From positions 1 through 7,736 of the forward strand of contig JACRON010000033.1 in the NCBI GenBank assembly GCA_016214425.1: a stretch of DNA of 7,736 nucleotides, in the 5' to 3' direction. Origin of the DNA: Nitrospirota bacterium. Lineage in GTDB: Bacteria; Nitrospirota; CAKKRA01; 9FT-COMBO-42-15. Each line of letters begins with the position of its first letter. Position 1 is the first letter of the stretch. The notes below the pieces were generated by a model. It had not been told where the DNA came from. It saw nothing but the letters and a program-made list of their open reading frames with translations, and did not search any database. This document shows positions 1-5,894 of the stretch, piece by piece. Both the position numbers and the translations under genes were made by a program.

Positions 1-1
1 A

Positions 2-517
2 ATAAAAAAGGATTATCCTGAATTAAGAATAATAATGGTTTCACCACAGGGTGAGACATTTAATCATGACAAGGCAGTTGAGCTAAGCAGAGAAAAAAAC
101 AGGCTTGTTTTTATTTGCGGCCATTATGAGGGGATTGATGAAAGGGTAAGGCAGGGTCTTGGAGCAGAGGAGATTTCTATTGGAGATTATATACTGACCG
201 GCGGTGAGCTTCCAACACTGGTTGTAATAGATGCGGCGGTCAGATTGATTTCAGGGGTGCTTGGCGATGAGGATTCTGTGAAACACGATTCCTTTGCGGA
301 TTTCCTGCTTGATTATTCCCAATACACAAGGCCGCCTGAATATAAAGGGATGAAGGTTCCTGAGGTTCTTTTATCCGGCAATCATGAAGAGATAAAAAAA
401 TGGCGGAGGATGCAGGCTATTAAAAATACATACTTCAAGAGGCCTGACCTATTAGAGAAGATGAAACTAACAGATGAGGACAAAAAGATTCTGAATGAGG
501 TTAAAAAGAAGGCCTAA
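2..517 (+). CDS. trmD: tRNA (guanine-N1)-methyltransferase TrmD, C-terminal part (5' end outside window)
   Basis: TrmD transfers a methyl group from S-adenosylmethionine to N1 of G37 in tRNA, which guards against +1 frameshifting on the ribosome. About 171 residues are visible. The frame is open through base 2, so the gene starts outside the window and roughly the first 70-90 residues are missing. Motifs seen are SPQGETFN, then FICGHYEGIDERV (cofactor/knot region with the family's conserved Asp), then SIGDYILTGGELP, the signature glycine-rich loop of the trefoil knot. The C-terminal part (PPEYKGMKVPEVLLSGNHEEIKKWR) matches the tRNA-binding domain of the family. The following methyltransferase gene starts inside it, so the two are probably translationally coupled in a trmD-rplS operon. 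Identification is secure; only the start is unseen. Confidence 0.97.
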   Translation: MKKDYPELRIIMVSPQGETFNHDKAVELSREKNRLVFICGHYEGIDERVRQGLGAEEISIGDYILTGGELPTLVVIDAAVRLISGVLGDEDSVKHDSFADFLLDYSQYTRPPEYKGMKVPEVLLSGNHEEIKKWRRMQAIKNTYFKRPDLLEKMKLTDEDKKILNEVKKKA

Positions 518-1079
518 TTTATATATTGCACTGATTCATTATCCGATTTATAACAAGAATAAAAAGATAGTAACAACAGCAGTAACAAGCTTTGACATAC
601 ATGATATAGCGAGATTAGCAAGGACATACGATGTATCAGGATTTTATATAGTAATGCCAATTGAGGCGCAAAAGAGGTTATGTGAAAGGATCATCAGCCA
701 CTGGACAGAGGGCTTTGGAGCTGGGTACAATCCGACAAGAAAAGAGGCATTAAAGATTGTATCCATAGCGCCGGATCTAAAGAGTGTAAAAGCTGATATT
801 GTCAGGAAGCATAAAATTCAGCCGAAGATAATTGCAACAGATGCAAGGATATTTAAAGGCTCCATTGATTATGTGAAGCTGAGGGAAAGGATTTGGAAGG
901 ATAAATCAGCATATCTGATTCTCTTTGGCACAGGATGGGGCATAGCAAAAAGGGTTATGAATTCAGCAGACTATATTTTAAAGCCGATCAGGGCAGGGGC
1001 AGAATATAATCATTTATCTGTCCGCTCTGCGGCATCAATAATTATGGATAGACTGTTAGGCGAGGAGGTTTTAAAATGA
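495..1079 (+). CDS. Tm1570-type SPOUT RNA methyltransferase (COG4752 / Methyltrn_RNA_4 family)
   Basis: The 194-residue protein matches the small SPOUT methyltransferases found between trmD and rplS in Thermotoga and relatives. The N-terminus (NLYIALIHYPIYNKN, about residues 8-22) and the C-terminal knot region (LFGTGWGIAKRVMNSADYILKPIRAGAEYNHLSVRSA, about residues 142-178) are the recognisable parts; GTGWG and YNHLSVRSA are the expected cofactor-loop and knot motifs. It presumably methylates an RNA, but I know of no firmly assigned substrate. The ATG at 495 lies inside the end of trmD (23-nt overlap, +1 frame). No better start is seen before the conserved NLYIALIHYP, although family members usually begin about seven residues later. 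Its end overlaps rplS by four bases, indicating coupled translation. A misplaced start is the main uncertainty. Confidence 0.88.
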   Translation: MRLKRRPNLYIALIHYPIYNKNKKIVTTAVTSFDIHDIARLARTYDVSGFYIVMPIEAQKRLCERIISHWTEGFGAGYNPTRKEALKIVSIAPDLKSVKADIVRKHKIQPKIIATDARIFKGSIDYVKLRERIWKDKSAYLILFGTGWGIAKRVMNSADYILKPIRAGAEYNHLSVRSAASIIMDRLLGEEVLK

Positions 1080-1507
1080 ACTTGATTGAAAGACTGGAAA
1101 GGGCAAATATGAAAAAGAACATCCCTCCCTTTAATATAGGCGATGATGTAAAGGTTCATATAAAGGTTGTTGAGGGTGATAAGGAAAGGATACAGGTATT
1201 TGAAGGGATAGTTATTGCAAGGGATGGAAGCAGAAACAGAGAGACCTTTACTGTGAGGAAGATTTCATACAGCGTTGGCGTTGAAAGGGTGTTTCCAATT
1301 CATTCGCCAAAGATTGAAAAGATTGAGATTGTAAAGAGCAACCGTGTAAAAAGGGCAAAGCTCTATTTTTTAAGGGGCAGAACAGGCAAAGCAGCAAGGT
1401 TTGTTGAAAAGGAAAAGTTTTTTGTTCCGGGCCAGGAGAAGCCTGCTGTAGAAGCAGCAGCAGAGGCGCAGGCTCCTGAATCTGCAAAAGGTGCAGCGCA
1501 GAGCTAA
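1076..1507 (+). CDS. rplS: 50S ribosomal protein L19
   Basis: L19 sits at the interface of the two ribosomal subunits. The conserved core fills about residues 1-115: PPFNIGDDVKVHIKVVEGDKERIQVFEGIVIARDGS, then ETFTVRKISYSVGVERVFPIHSPKIEKIEIV, then RAKLYFLRGRTGKAARF. The start ATG at 1076 overlaps the upstream stop as ATGA and has a strong Shine-Dalgarno (GAGGAGG near 1063-1069). The protein is 143 residues, longer than the roughly 115-120 typical of the family; the extra C-terminal tail (about residues 118-143) is Ala/Glu-rich, low complexity and probably disordered. It is the last gene of the trmD operon, followed by a clear terminator. Confidence 0.97.
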   Translation: MNLIERLERANMKKNIPPFNIGDDVKVHIKVVEGDKERIQVFEGIVIARDGSRNRETFTVRKISYSVGVERVFPIHSPKIEKIEIVKSNRVKRAKLYFLRGRTGKAARFVEKEKFFVPGQEKPAVEAAAEAQAPESAKGAAQS

Positions 1508-1539
1508 TCTTTATTAATTGTTATTGTGAGCAGATAATA

Positions 1540-1580
1540 AAGCCCATCTTCATTTTTTATGAAGATGGGCTTTTGTTTTT
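1540..1580 (+). terminator. Rho-independent terminator after rplS
   Basis: A perfect 14-bp inverted repeat pairs 1540-1553 with 1559-1572 around a five-T loop. It is followed by a T-rich run (TTTTGTTTTT, 1571-1580). It lies about 35 nt after the rplS stop and separates the operon from the EF-G2 gene. The stem is flanked by A residues on its left, so it could work to some degree in both directions. Confidence 0.93.
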
Positions 1581-1717
1581 CTGAATACCGGTTTTCCTTG
1601 TATTTATTCATACCATTTATAATTATGATACCATGAATATGATTTGGCATTACTTCTTAAATCTCTTGATTAATATAATAAAGTATGGTAGTTTTTTGTC
1701 CATAATCAAAGGGGGGG

Positions 1718-3817
1718 ATGATGCCTAACTTTGAAGTGGATAAATTAAGGACTTTCGCCATTATTGCACATGGCGGCGCTGGAAAGACCTCCTTAAGCGA
1801 GGCAATGCTTTTTAATGCAGGTGCAATTGACAGGCTCGGCAATGTTGACAACGGCACAACCACCACTGACTACGAGCCAGAGGAGATAGCAAGAAAAATT
1901 TCTATTGCCTCAGCTATTGCTTCCTGCCAGTATAATAATCACAAACTAAATATCATTGACACACCAGGTTTTATAAATTTTCTTGAAGACACAAGAGGCT
2001 GCCTAAGGGTCTCTGACGGCGCTGTTATTATTGTAAGCGCACTATCAGGTGTAAAGGCAGAGACAGAAAGAATCTGGAAGTTTGCCTGCGAGTTTGAGGT
2101 GCCGAGGATAGTCTTTGTAAATAAGGTGGATAAGGAGAATGCAGATTTCTATACTGCAATAGGCGAGCTTGAAAAATCCTTTGATGCAGAGGCAATACCC
2201 CTCTGCCTGCCGATTGGTCAGGCGCAGGATTTTAAGGGTATTGTGAATCTTATATTCATGAAGGCATATATCTTTGAGAATTCTGGTATAAAAGAGACTG
2301 CGATGCCTGATATGCCTGAGATAGATGTGTACAGAAAAAGGCTTGTTGAGAAGATAGCAGAGTCTGATGATAAATTGCTTGAAAAATACCTTGAGACAGG
2401 AGAACTTTCAGAGGATGAGATAAGAAAGGGCATAAGAGAAGGCGCACTTACAAGAAGATTTATTCCTGTAATATGCGGCTCTGCAACAAGGAATCGCGGC
2501 ATTAAAGAGCTCCTTGATGCAATAATCCTCTGCCTGCCATCGCCTCTTGATATGTCCCGTATTGTGCCTATTAAAGGCAAGAATCCAAAAAATGGGAATG
2601 ATATTGAACGGCAGCCTTCTGAAAAGGAGCCCTTTTCTGCCTATGTTTTTAAAACCATCTCTGACCCTTATGCAGGTAAATTGAGCATATTCAGGGTATA
2701 TTCAGGCGCTGTAAAGGCTGATATCAATGTCCTTAACACAAATACAAATACAAAGGAGCGGATAGGACAGATATTTTCTCTTCTTGGCAAAAAGCAGATA
2801 CCTGCACTTCTGCTCGGCCCTGGTGATTTAGGTGTGGTGGCAAAACTCAAAGACACATCAACTGGGGACACCTTATGTGATGAGTCAAATCCAATAGCTT
2901 TTGAAAGACTAAAATTCAATGAACCAATTATCTCCTATGCAATAGCGCCGAAAAGCAAGGGTGATGAAGAGAAGGTTAGCATGGGACTGCACCGAATACT
3001 TGATGAGGACCCTGCCCTGAGATTCCACAGGGATGATGAGTCAAAGGAGATGATTATCTCAGGAATGGGACAGGTTCATATAGAAGTGGCATTGGAGAAG
3101 TTGAAGAGAAAATTCGGCGTTGAAGTAATTATGCACACGCCAAAGATTCCATACAGGGAGACTATAAAGGCATCTGCAAAAGGCCAGGGTAGATACAAAA
3201 AACAGTCAGGCGGAAGGGGTCAGTACGGCGACTGCTGGATAGAGATAGAGCCTCTTAAAAGGGGCGGAGGATACGAGTTTGTTGATAAGATATTCGGCGG
3301 TGTTATACCGAGGCAGTATATATCTGCTGTTGAAAAGGGGATAATTGAGGCAATGCACGAAGGTGTTCTTGCCCATTATCCAATGGTTGACACGAGGGTC
3401 ATGCTCTATGACGGCTCTTATCATTCTGTTGATTCTTCAGAGATGGCATTTAAGATAGCAGGCTCACTTGCGCTTAAAAAAACAGCAAAGGAGGCAAGAC
3501 CTGTTCTCCTTGAGCCGATAATGTCTGTTGAGGTGATTGTCCCTGAAGATGCGCTTGGCGCAGTTATAGGAGACATGAACTCAAGAAGGGGCAAGGTTCA
3601 CGGCGTGGAGCCGCAGGCAGGCGGCAACCAGAAGGTCTCAGCAGTTGTTCCAATGGCAGAGATGCTGACCTATGCAAACCAGCTCCAAAGCATGACCTCT
3701 GGAAGGGGACTGTATTCAATGGAGCCTTCCTATTATGATGAGGTTCCCTCCAACATTGCACAGAAGATAATACAGGAAAGGGCAGGAATGAAAAAGGAGG
3801 AAGAGGGAAAAACTTAG
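1718..3817 (+). CDS. EF-G2-type elongation factor G-like GTPase
   Basis: This 699-residue protein has the full EF-G layout: G domain, domain II (about residues 310-390), domain III (EEKVSMGLHRILDEDPALRF), domain IV (QSGGRGQYGDCWIEIEPL, then GSYHSVDSSEMAFK) and domain V ending near SMEPSYYDEVP. GTP motifs are P-loop AHGGAGKT (17-24), DTPG (81-84), NKVD (135-138) and CGSA later. The P-loop style and overall sequence fit the EF-G-like EF-G2 group better than canonical FusA. Residue 85 after DTPG is Phe where canonical EF-G has the catalytic His, and the switch I stretch reads ARKISI instead of RGITI. The role may be ribosome-linked, but slower GTP hydrolysis than true EF-G is likely (inference). 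ATG codons at 1718 and 1721 follow AAAGGGGGGG; 1721 gives better spacing from this unusual seven-G ribosome binding site. Confidence 0.93.
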   Translation: MMPNFEVDKLRTFAIIAHGGAGKTSLSEAMLFNAGAIDRLGNVDNGTTTTDYEPEEIARKISIASAIASCQYNNHKLNIIDTPGFINFLEDTRGCLRVSDGAVIIVSALSGVKAETERIWKFACEFEVPRIVFVNKVDKENADFYTAIGELEKSFDAEAIPLCLPIGQAQDFKGIVNLIFMKAYIFENSGIKETAMPDMPEIDVYRKRLVEKIAESDDKLLEKYLETGELSEDEIRKGIREGALTRRFIPVICGSATRNRGIKELLDAIILCLPSPLDMSRIVPIKGKNPKNGNDIERQPSEKEPFSAYVFKTISDPYAGKLSIFRVYSGAVKADINVLNTNTNTKERIGQIFSLLGKKQIPALLLGPGDLGVVAKLKDTSTGDTLCDESNPIAFERLKFNEPIISYAIAPKSKGDEEKVSMGLHRILDEDPALRFHRDDESKEMIISGMGQVHIEVALEKLKRKFGVEVIMHTPKIPYRETIKASAKGQGRYKKQSGGRGQYGDCWIEIEPLKRGGGYEFVDKIFGGVIPRQYISAVEKGIIEAMHEGVLAHYPMVDTRVMLYDGSYHSVDSSEMAFKIAGSLALKKTAKEARPVLLEPIMSVEVIVPEDALGAVIGDMNSRRGKVHGVEPQAGGNQKVSAVVPMAEMLTYANQLQSMTSGRGLYSMEPSYYDEVPSNIAQKIIQERAGMKKEEEGKT

Positions 3818-3832
3818 CAGCATTAAGTGAAT

Positions 3833-4112
3833 TCAGATAAATGTTACCTCACGTGTGGCGGATGCGACCACGAAACAACGTTCATTATTGGATTTGTCAT
3901 CTGCAGGAAGAAGAAAGAAACCCGGCCGTTCCGGCTGGTATCCCTGTGTAATTCCCACCATCATTTCTCCGTCCTTGAAAACTACGCGGATCTTACGCCC
4001 CGGCGCCGCTGTCAATCGGAATAAGGTGGAAGCGGTCTTTTGCTGGCAGGAAATCGTTTGTAACGCCCTTCATAATATGGCCGTCCTGATAGCGAATAAC
4101 AATTCGGTTCAT
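3833..4112 (-). pseudogene. Small two-repeat protein (DUF6982-like), split by a one-base frameshift
   Basis: Two minus-strand frames together encode one protein. Frame 1 starts at ATG 4112 and runs to TAA at 3995-3993 (39 aa); frame 2 is open from TTG 4015 to the stop at 3833 (60 aa). Removing one base from the C4 run at 3998-4001 (G4 on the coding strand) joins them into about 92 residues. The two halves resemble each other: IRYQDGHIMKGVTNDFLP..FHLIPID and VVFKDGEMMVGITQGYQP..FFLLPAD, so the product is a tandem duplicate of a small beta-rich unit. The C-half resembles DUF6982-type domains known to me from deltaproteobacterial and Nitrospirota proteins; function unknown. AAGGAG at 4125-4120, seven bases before the ATG, is an excellent ribosome binding site. 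Local base composition is more GC-rich than the neighbours. A sequencing or assembly error in the run is the main alternative to a true pseudogene. Confidence 0.7.
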
Positions 4113-4145
4113 GGGCTGGCTCCTTATATGTTTTCGTTGATGGTT

Positions 4146-4174
4146 ATTATAGCCATAACTAACCCCGATTGTAG
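4146..4174 (-). promoter_or_regulatory. Possible promoter of the small two-repeat gene
   Basis: A perfect TATAAT lies on the minus strand at 4151-4146, about 20 nt upstream of the AAGGAG ribosome binding site. No good -35 hexamer is at 16-18 nt (CTACAA at 4174-4169 is the best-placed, weak match), so only the -10 supports the call. The 4113-4277 gap lies between divergent starts and is otherwise AT-rich without a recognised element. Confidence 0.3.
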
Positions 4175-4277
4175 TTCGGTTGTAAGTTTATTTACTTAAT
4201 ACAATTCTAACAAACTTCAAATAAATGTCAAGGATTTTAAGTTGATTAACATTTTAAGATTTGGTAGTATTTGAATT

Positions 4278-4940
4278 GTGAATAATAATTCTATAACTAA
4301 TGAAGAGCTCCAAAGATTACACGCCCTTTCTGTCTTTGAGATGGATGCATACAAGGTCGGCTATAATCTCATCGCAGGCACAGATGAAGCAGGCAGAGGG
4401 CCTCTCGCAGGCCCTGTAGTTGCTTCAGCAGTTATCCTACCAAAGGGCATCTGCATCCCTTCAATTGATGATTCAAAAAAACTTTCAGAAAAAAAGAGGG
4501 AGCAGCTTTATGATGTAATCTCAAAAGAGGCTGTTAGCATCGGCATTGGCATTATAGATGAAAAGACCATAGATGAGATAAACATCCTGCAGGCGTCAAT
4601 TTTGGCAATGAAGATTGCCATAGAAAGATTAAGCGTAATACCCGATTTTATTCTCAGCGATGCTGTTTCCCTTCCTGATTTGAATATCCCTCAGAAGGCG
4701 ATTATAAAAGGCGATTCAAAGAGCATCTCCATTGCAGCAGCATCCATAATCGCAAAGGTTACAAGGGACAGGCTCATGCACGAGTATCACAAAAAATATC
4801 CTGCCTACAATTTTATTTCCAATAAAGGCTACGGCACAGCAGAGCATCTTGAAATGCTGAGAAAACACGGTCCCTGCGAGATTCACAGGAGAACATTCCA
4901 GCCTGTCGCTTGCCTGTTGGCAGACAGAGCAGGCAGGTAA
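4278..4940 (+). CDS. rnhB: Ribonuclease HII
   Basis: RNase HII cuts RNA in RNA-DNA hybrids, including single ribonucleotides misincorporated into DNA. The 220 residues carry the family signatures: AGTDEAGRGPLAGPVVA (D36, E37), the D128 position in ILSDAV, KGDSKSISIAAASIIAKVTRD (D146) and the C-terminal YPAYNFISNKGYGTAEHLEMLRKHGPCEIHRRTFQPV. The spacing of D36/E37, D128 and D146 matches the known four-acid active site. The start is GTG 4278 without a clear ribosome binding site; ATG 4341 would cut the usual N-terminal helix, so GTG is preferred. rnhB often follows rplS in bacteria; here the EF-G2 and two-repeat genes lie between. Its last ten residues (ACLLADRAGR) are encoded by a palindromic stretch and look like an added tail. 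Confidence 0.95.
   Translation: MNNNSITNEELQRLHALSVFEMDAYKVGYNLIAGTDEAGRGPLAGPVVASAVILPKGICIPSIDDSKKLSEKKREQLYDVISKEAVSIGIGIIDEKTIDEINILQASILAMKIAIERLSVIPDFILSDAVSLPDLNIPQKAIIKGDSKSISIAAASIIAKVTRDRLMHEYHKKYPAYNFISNKGYGTAEHLEMLRKHGPCEIHRRTFQPVACLLADRAGR
4903..4935. repeat. Palindromic REP-like stretch in the 3' end of rnhB
   Basis: TGCC (4911-4914) pairs with GGCA (4919-4922), extended by CTGTC (4903-4907) with GACAG (4923-4927) after a three-base bulge. Alternatively TGCCTG (4911-4916) pairs with CAGGCA (4930-4935). It encodes the non-conserved C-terminal tail of RNase HII. It may be a copy of an interspersed palindrome that runs into the gene; other copies would have to be found elsewhere in the genome. 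Confidence 0.35.
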
Positions 4941-4961
4941 AGGGGTTGTTTGATTATAAAA

Positions 4962-5154
4962 TTAATCTTCTTCTATCTTGCCGTACTGTAGTGGTGCGTC
5001 CCCTACAGATTCTAAGATAAATGGATATTTTGTATCTTGCTTACGGGATTGCCAAAATTCTGTGAGGCGTTCCTCTAACCCTTCCAAACACATCACTTAG
5101 GGTTGCTTTGAGTATGTATATTTTCTCCTCTTGTTTTTCTCTGCGATTTTTCAT
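4962..5154 (-). pseudogene. Remnant of a pRiA4b ORF-3 / IS1096 TnpR-like family gene
   Basis: Frame A starts at ATG 5154 with GAGGAA six bases upstream and reads MKNRREKQEEKIYILKATLSD, resembling the N-terminus of the plasmid pRiA4b ORF-3-like family. It then runs out of homology to a stop near 5043. Frame B (about 5093-4962) encodes a tail with KYPFILESVGDAPLQYGKIEED, resembling the family's C-terminal KYPxxxExxGxAPPQY pattern. A +1 shift near 5093 would join them to only about 63 residues, while full members are far longer, so the central part (the WRR/HxF and FDFGDxW regions) has been lost. It sits directly after the attC at 5176-5251, as a cassette gene would. Family assignment is from memory of motifs and is tentative; a genuine short protein is less likely. 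Confidence 0.5.
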
Positions 5155-5175
5155 TGTTCATTCCTCAAAAATGTG

Positions 5176-5251
5176 GCCTAATGGTTTGAGTGCTTGAGAA
5201 GTCCCGATTCTTCTGGATTTGGATGTAAACCTCAAGCACTCTGTTATCTGC
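5176..5251 (-). other. attC-like recombination site 1
   Basis: Read on the minus strand: R'' box AGATAAC (5249-5243), L'' arm GAGTGCTTGAG (5241-5231), a terminal part, L' arm CTCAAGCACTC (5198-5188), spacer AAACC, then R' box ATTAGGC (5182-5176). The two L arms are a perfect 11-bp inverted repeat. The R' box differs from the usual GTTRRRY at its first base (A for the crossover G). Inside the terminal part AGAAG (5197-5201) can pair with CTTCT (5210-5214). The flank just outside R'' holds TTGCGGGCAG (5254-5263, plus strand), shared with site 3. Confidence 0.7.
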
Positions 5252-5271
5252 CGTTGCGGGCAGTCTTTTTA

Positions 5272-5451
5272 TTAAGCTGCTGTTTTCTGCCAATAACCGC
5301 TTCGTATTGCTCTCAAAACATGAAGCTCAAACATAATCTTGTCCTTAGGAAACTCAGCCCTAACTTCTTTTTCAATTTTCTTAAGGATTGCAGCAGACAT
5401 TTTCATCTCTCTTGCAGCCTTTTGATAATCAAAATATTCTATCTTCTTCAT
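5272..5451 (-). CDS. Small unknown protein, 59 aa (cassette gene)
   Basis: I do not recognise this family. The start is taken as ATG 5451 because AAGGAG (5463-5458) lies six bases upstream; an in-frame ATG at 5466 would overlap that ribosome binding site. The protein begins MKKIEYFDYQKAAREM and continues with a charged, probably helical, stretch (SAAILKKIEKEVRAEFPKD) and KIMFELHVLRAIRSGYW. No signal peptide or membrane segment is seen. Size, charge and helical character would suit a small DNA- or protein-binding factor or an antitoxin, but no partner toxin is identified. The stop is 20 nt before the R'' edge of attC site 1, the expected place for a cassette gene. Confidence 0.75.
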   Translation of the reverse strand: MKKIEYFDYQKAAREMKMSAAILKKIEKEVRAEFPKDKIMFELHVLRAIRSGYWQKTAA

Positions 5452-5465
5452 GGCCATCTCCTTCA

Positions 5466-5475
5466 TTGCGGGCAG
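5466..5475. repeat. Orphan copy of the attC flank motif TTGCGGGCAG
   Basis: The same ten bases flank the R'' box of attC site 1 (5254-5263), and nine of them flank site 3 (7542-7550). Here no R''/R' boxes or L arms follow; the motif runs straight into the ribosome binding site of the 59-aa gene. It may mark an attC largely deleted when two cassettes fused. Chance is possible for ten bases. Confidence 0.4.
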
Positions 5476-5505
5476 AACTTTTTAAAAATAATATGGGAAG
5501 CGCCC

Positions 5506-5527
5506 CTCTATTCTCTCTCTATTCTCG
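5506..5527. repeat. Two tandem 11-bp units (CTCTATTCTCT, CTCTATTCTCG)
   Basis: Two direct copies differing at the last base lie at the 3' end of the second small ORF and include its TAG stop (5521-5519). They are the second short tandem duplication in this cassette, besides the 5-bp one at the frameshift. Confidence 0.7.
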
Positions 5528-5680
5528 TGAATGTTTCTCATTTTTATAAATATAGTCAAAAGTTTTTGCCGCTTCATTCTTTAGGTTTTCAATATTTTCT
5601 TCCGTATTTTTTCCGTCATCATCGGATGATGACAACCACTCATCTATGAATAAGTCCCTTGCATAGGACTTTAAACTCAA
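5519..5680 (-). pseudogene. C-terminal half of a frameshifted small cassette protein
   Basis: This frame reads SLKSYARDLFIDEWLSSSDDDGKNTEENIENLKNEAAKTFDYIYKNEKHSRE and ends at TAG 5521-5519. It is hydrophilic and acidic, and looks coding, but has no ribosome binding site of its own. Its only plausible start, TTG 5680, overlaps the TGA of the preceding ORF by four bases (TTGA). Deleting one copy of the GATTT tandem pair joins it in frame to the upstream ORF as a single protein of about 111 residues. It is therefore best read as the second half of one gene; translational coupling of two short proteins is the alternative. No family recognised. A perfect 9-bp inverted repeat (5615-5623 with 5625-5633) lies within the SSSDDD codons. 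Confidence 0.55.
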
Positions 5681-5859
5681 ATCAAATCAGAAATTTCTTT
5701 TTTTGAAATTTCATTTGATTTTAAACAATCAGCAATGCCTTCAATTACTCTTTTGATAGATAGAATATGGTCTAAGTTATCAATTGATTCCTTAATAAAA
5801 TAATCGTATTCCTTTGCAATAATTGATTTGCCAATCTTTTCTATAGAAATCAATTCCAA
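5677..5859 (-). CDS. Small unknown protein, N-terminal half of a frameshifted cassette gene
   Basis: The frame is open back through the attC site to 5958, but the part before about 5870 is recombination-site sequence, not protein. AAGGAG at 5875-5870 is the ribosome binding site; TTG 5859, ten bases on, is the best start, giving MELISIEKIGKSIIAKEYDYFIKESIDNL and so on for 60 residues, lysine- and isoleucine-rich and likely helical. No ATG is available. The frame ends at TGA 5679-5677 directly after the tandem GATTTGATTT, and the open frame continues in the next ORF. I do not recognise a family. It is the first gene after attC site 2 in the minus orientation. The intact gene would be about 111 residues. 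Confidence 0.55.
   Translation of the reverse strand: MELISIEKIGKSIIAKEYDYFIKESIDNLDHILSIKRVIEGIADCLKSNEISKKEISDLI
5678..5687. repeat. Tandem 5-bp duplication (GATTT x2 on the minus strand) at a frameshift
   Basis: The minus strand reads TCT GATTT GATTT GAG across the junction of the two small ORFs. With one copy the reading is S-D-L-S-L-K, merging both frames. It is a short repeat where slippage would switch the full-length protein on or off. Confidence 0.7.
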
Positions 5860-5894
5860 TCTGTTTTTTCTCCTTTTCCTGAGCAATGTATTTT

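Noticed and set aside
1592..1679. Promoter for the EF-G2 gene (TATAAT at 1618-1623 and 1674-1679)
   Set aside because: The gap is very AT-rich so -10-like words are expected by chance, and neither has a convincing -35 at 16-18 nt.
3827..4199. Plus-strand open frames of 65 and 114 residues
   Set aside because: They lie antisense to the two-repeat gene, which has a good ribosome binding site and an internally duplicated protein pattern.
5615..5633. Perfect 9-bp inverted repeat as an operator or terminator
   Set aside because: It lies inside a run of Ser/Asp codons where GATGATGAC-type repetition arises easily, with no T-run or nearby start.
5194..5649. 151-residue plus-strand open frame
   Set aside because: It runs across attC site 1 and antisense to the 59-aa gene and its ribosome binding site; composition is that of an antisense shadow.
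5698..5704. A7 slippery run as a programmed -1 frameshift signal joining the two small ORFs
   Set aside because: The target frame meets TGA at 5689-5687 just after the run, so slippage there cannot reach the downstream ORF; the GATTT duplication explains the break better.
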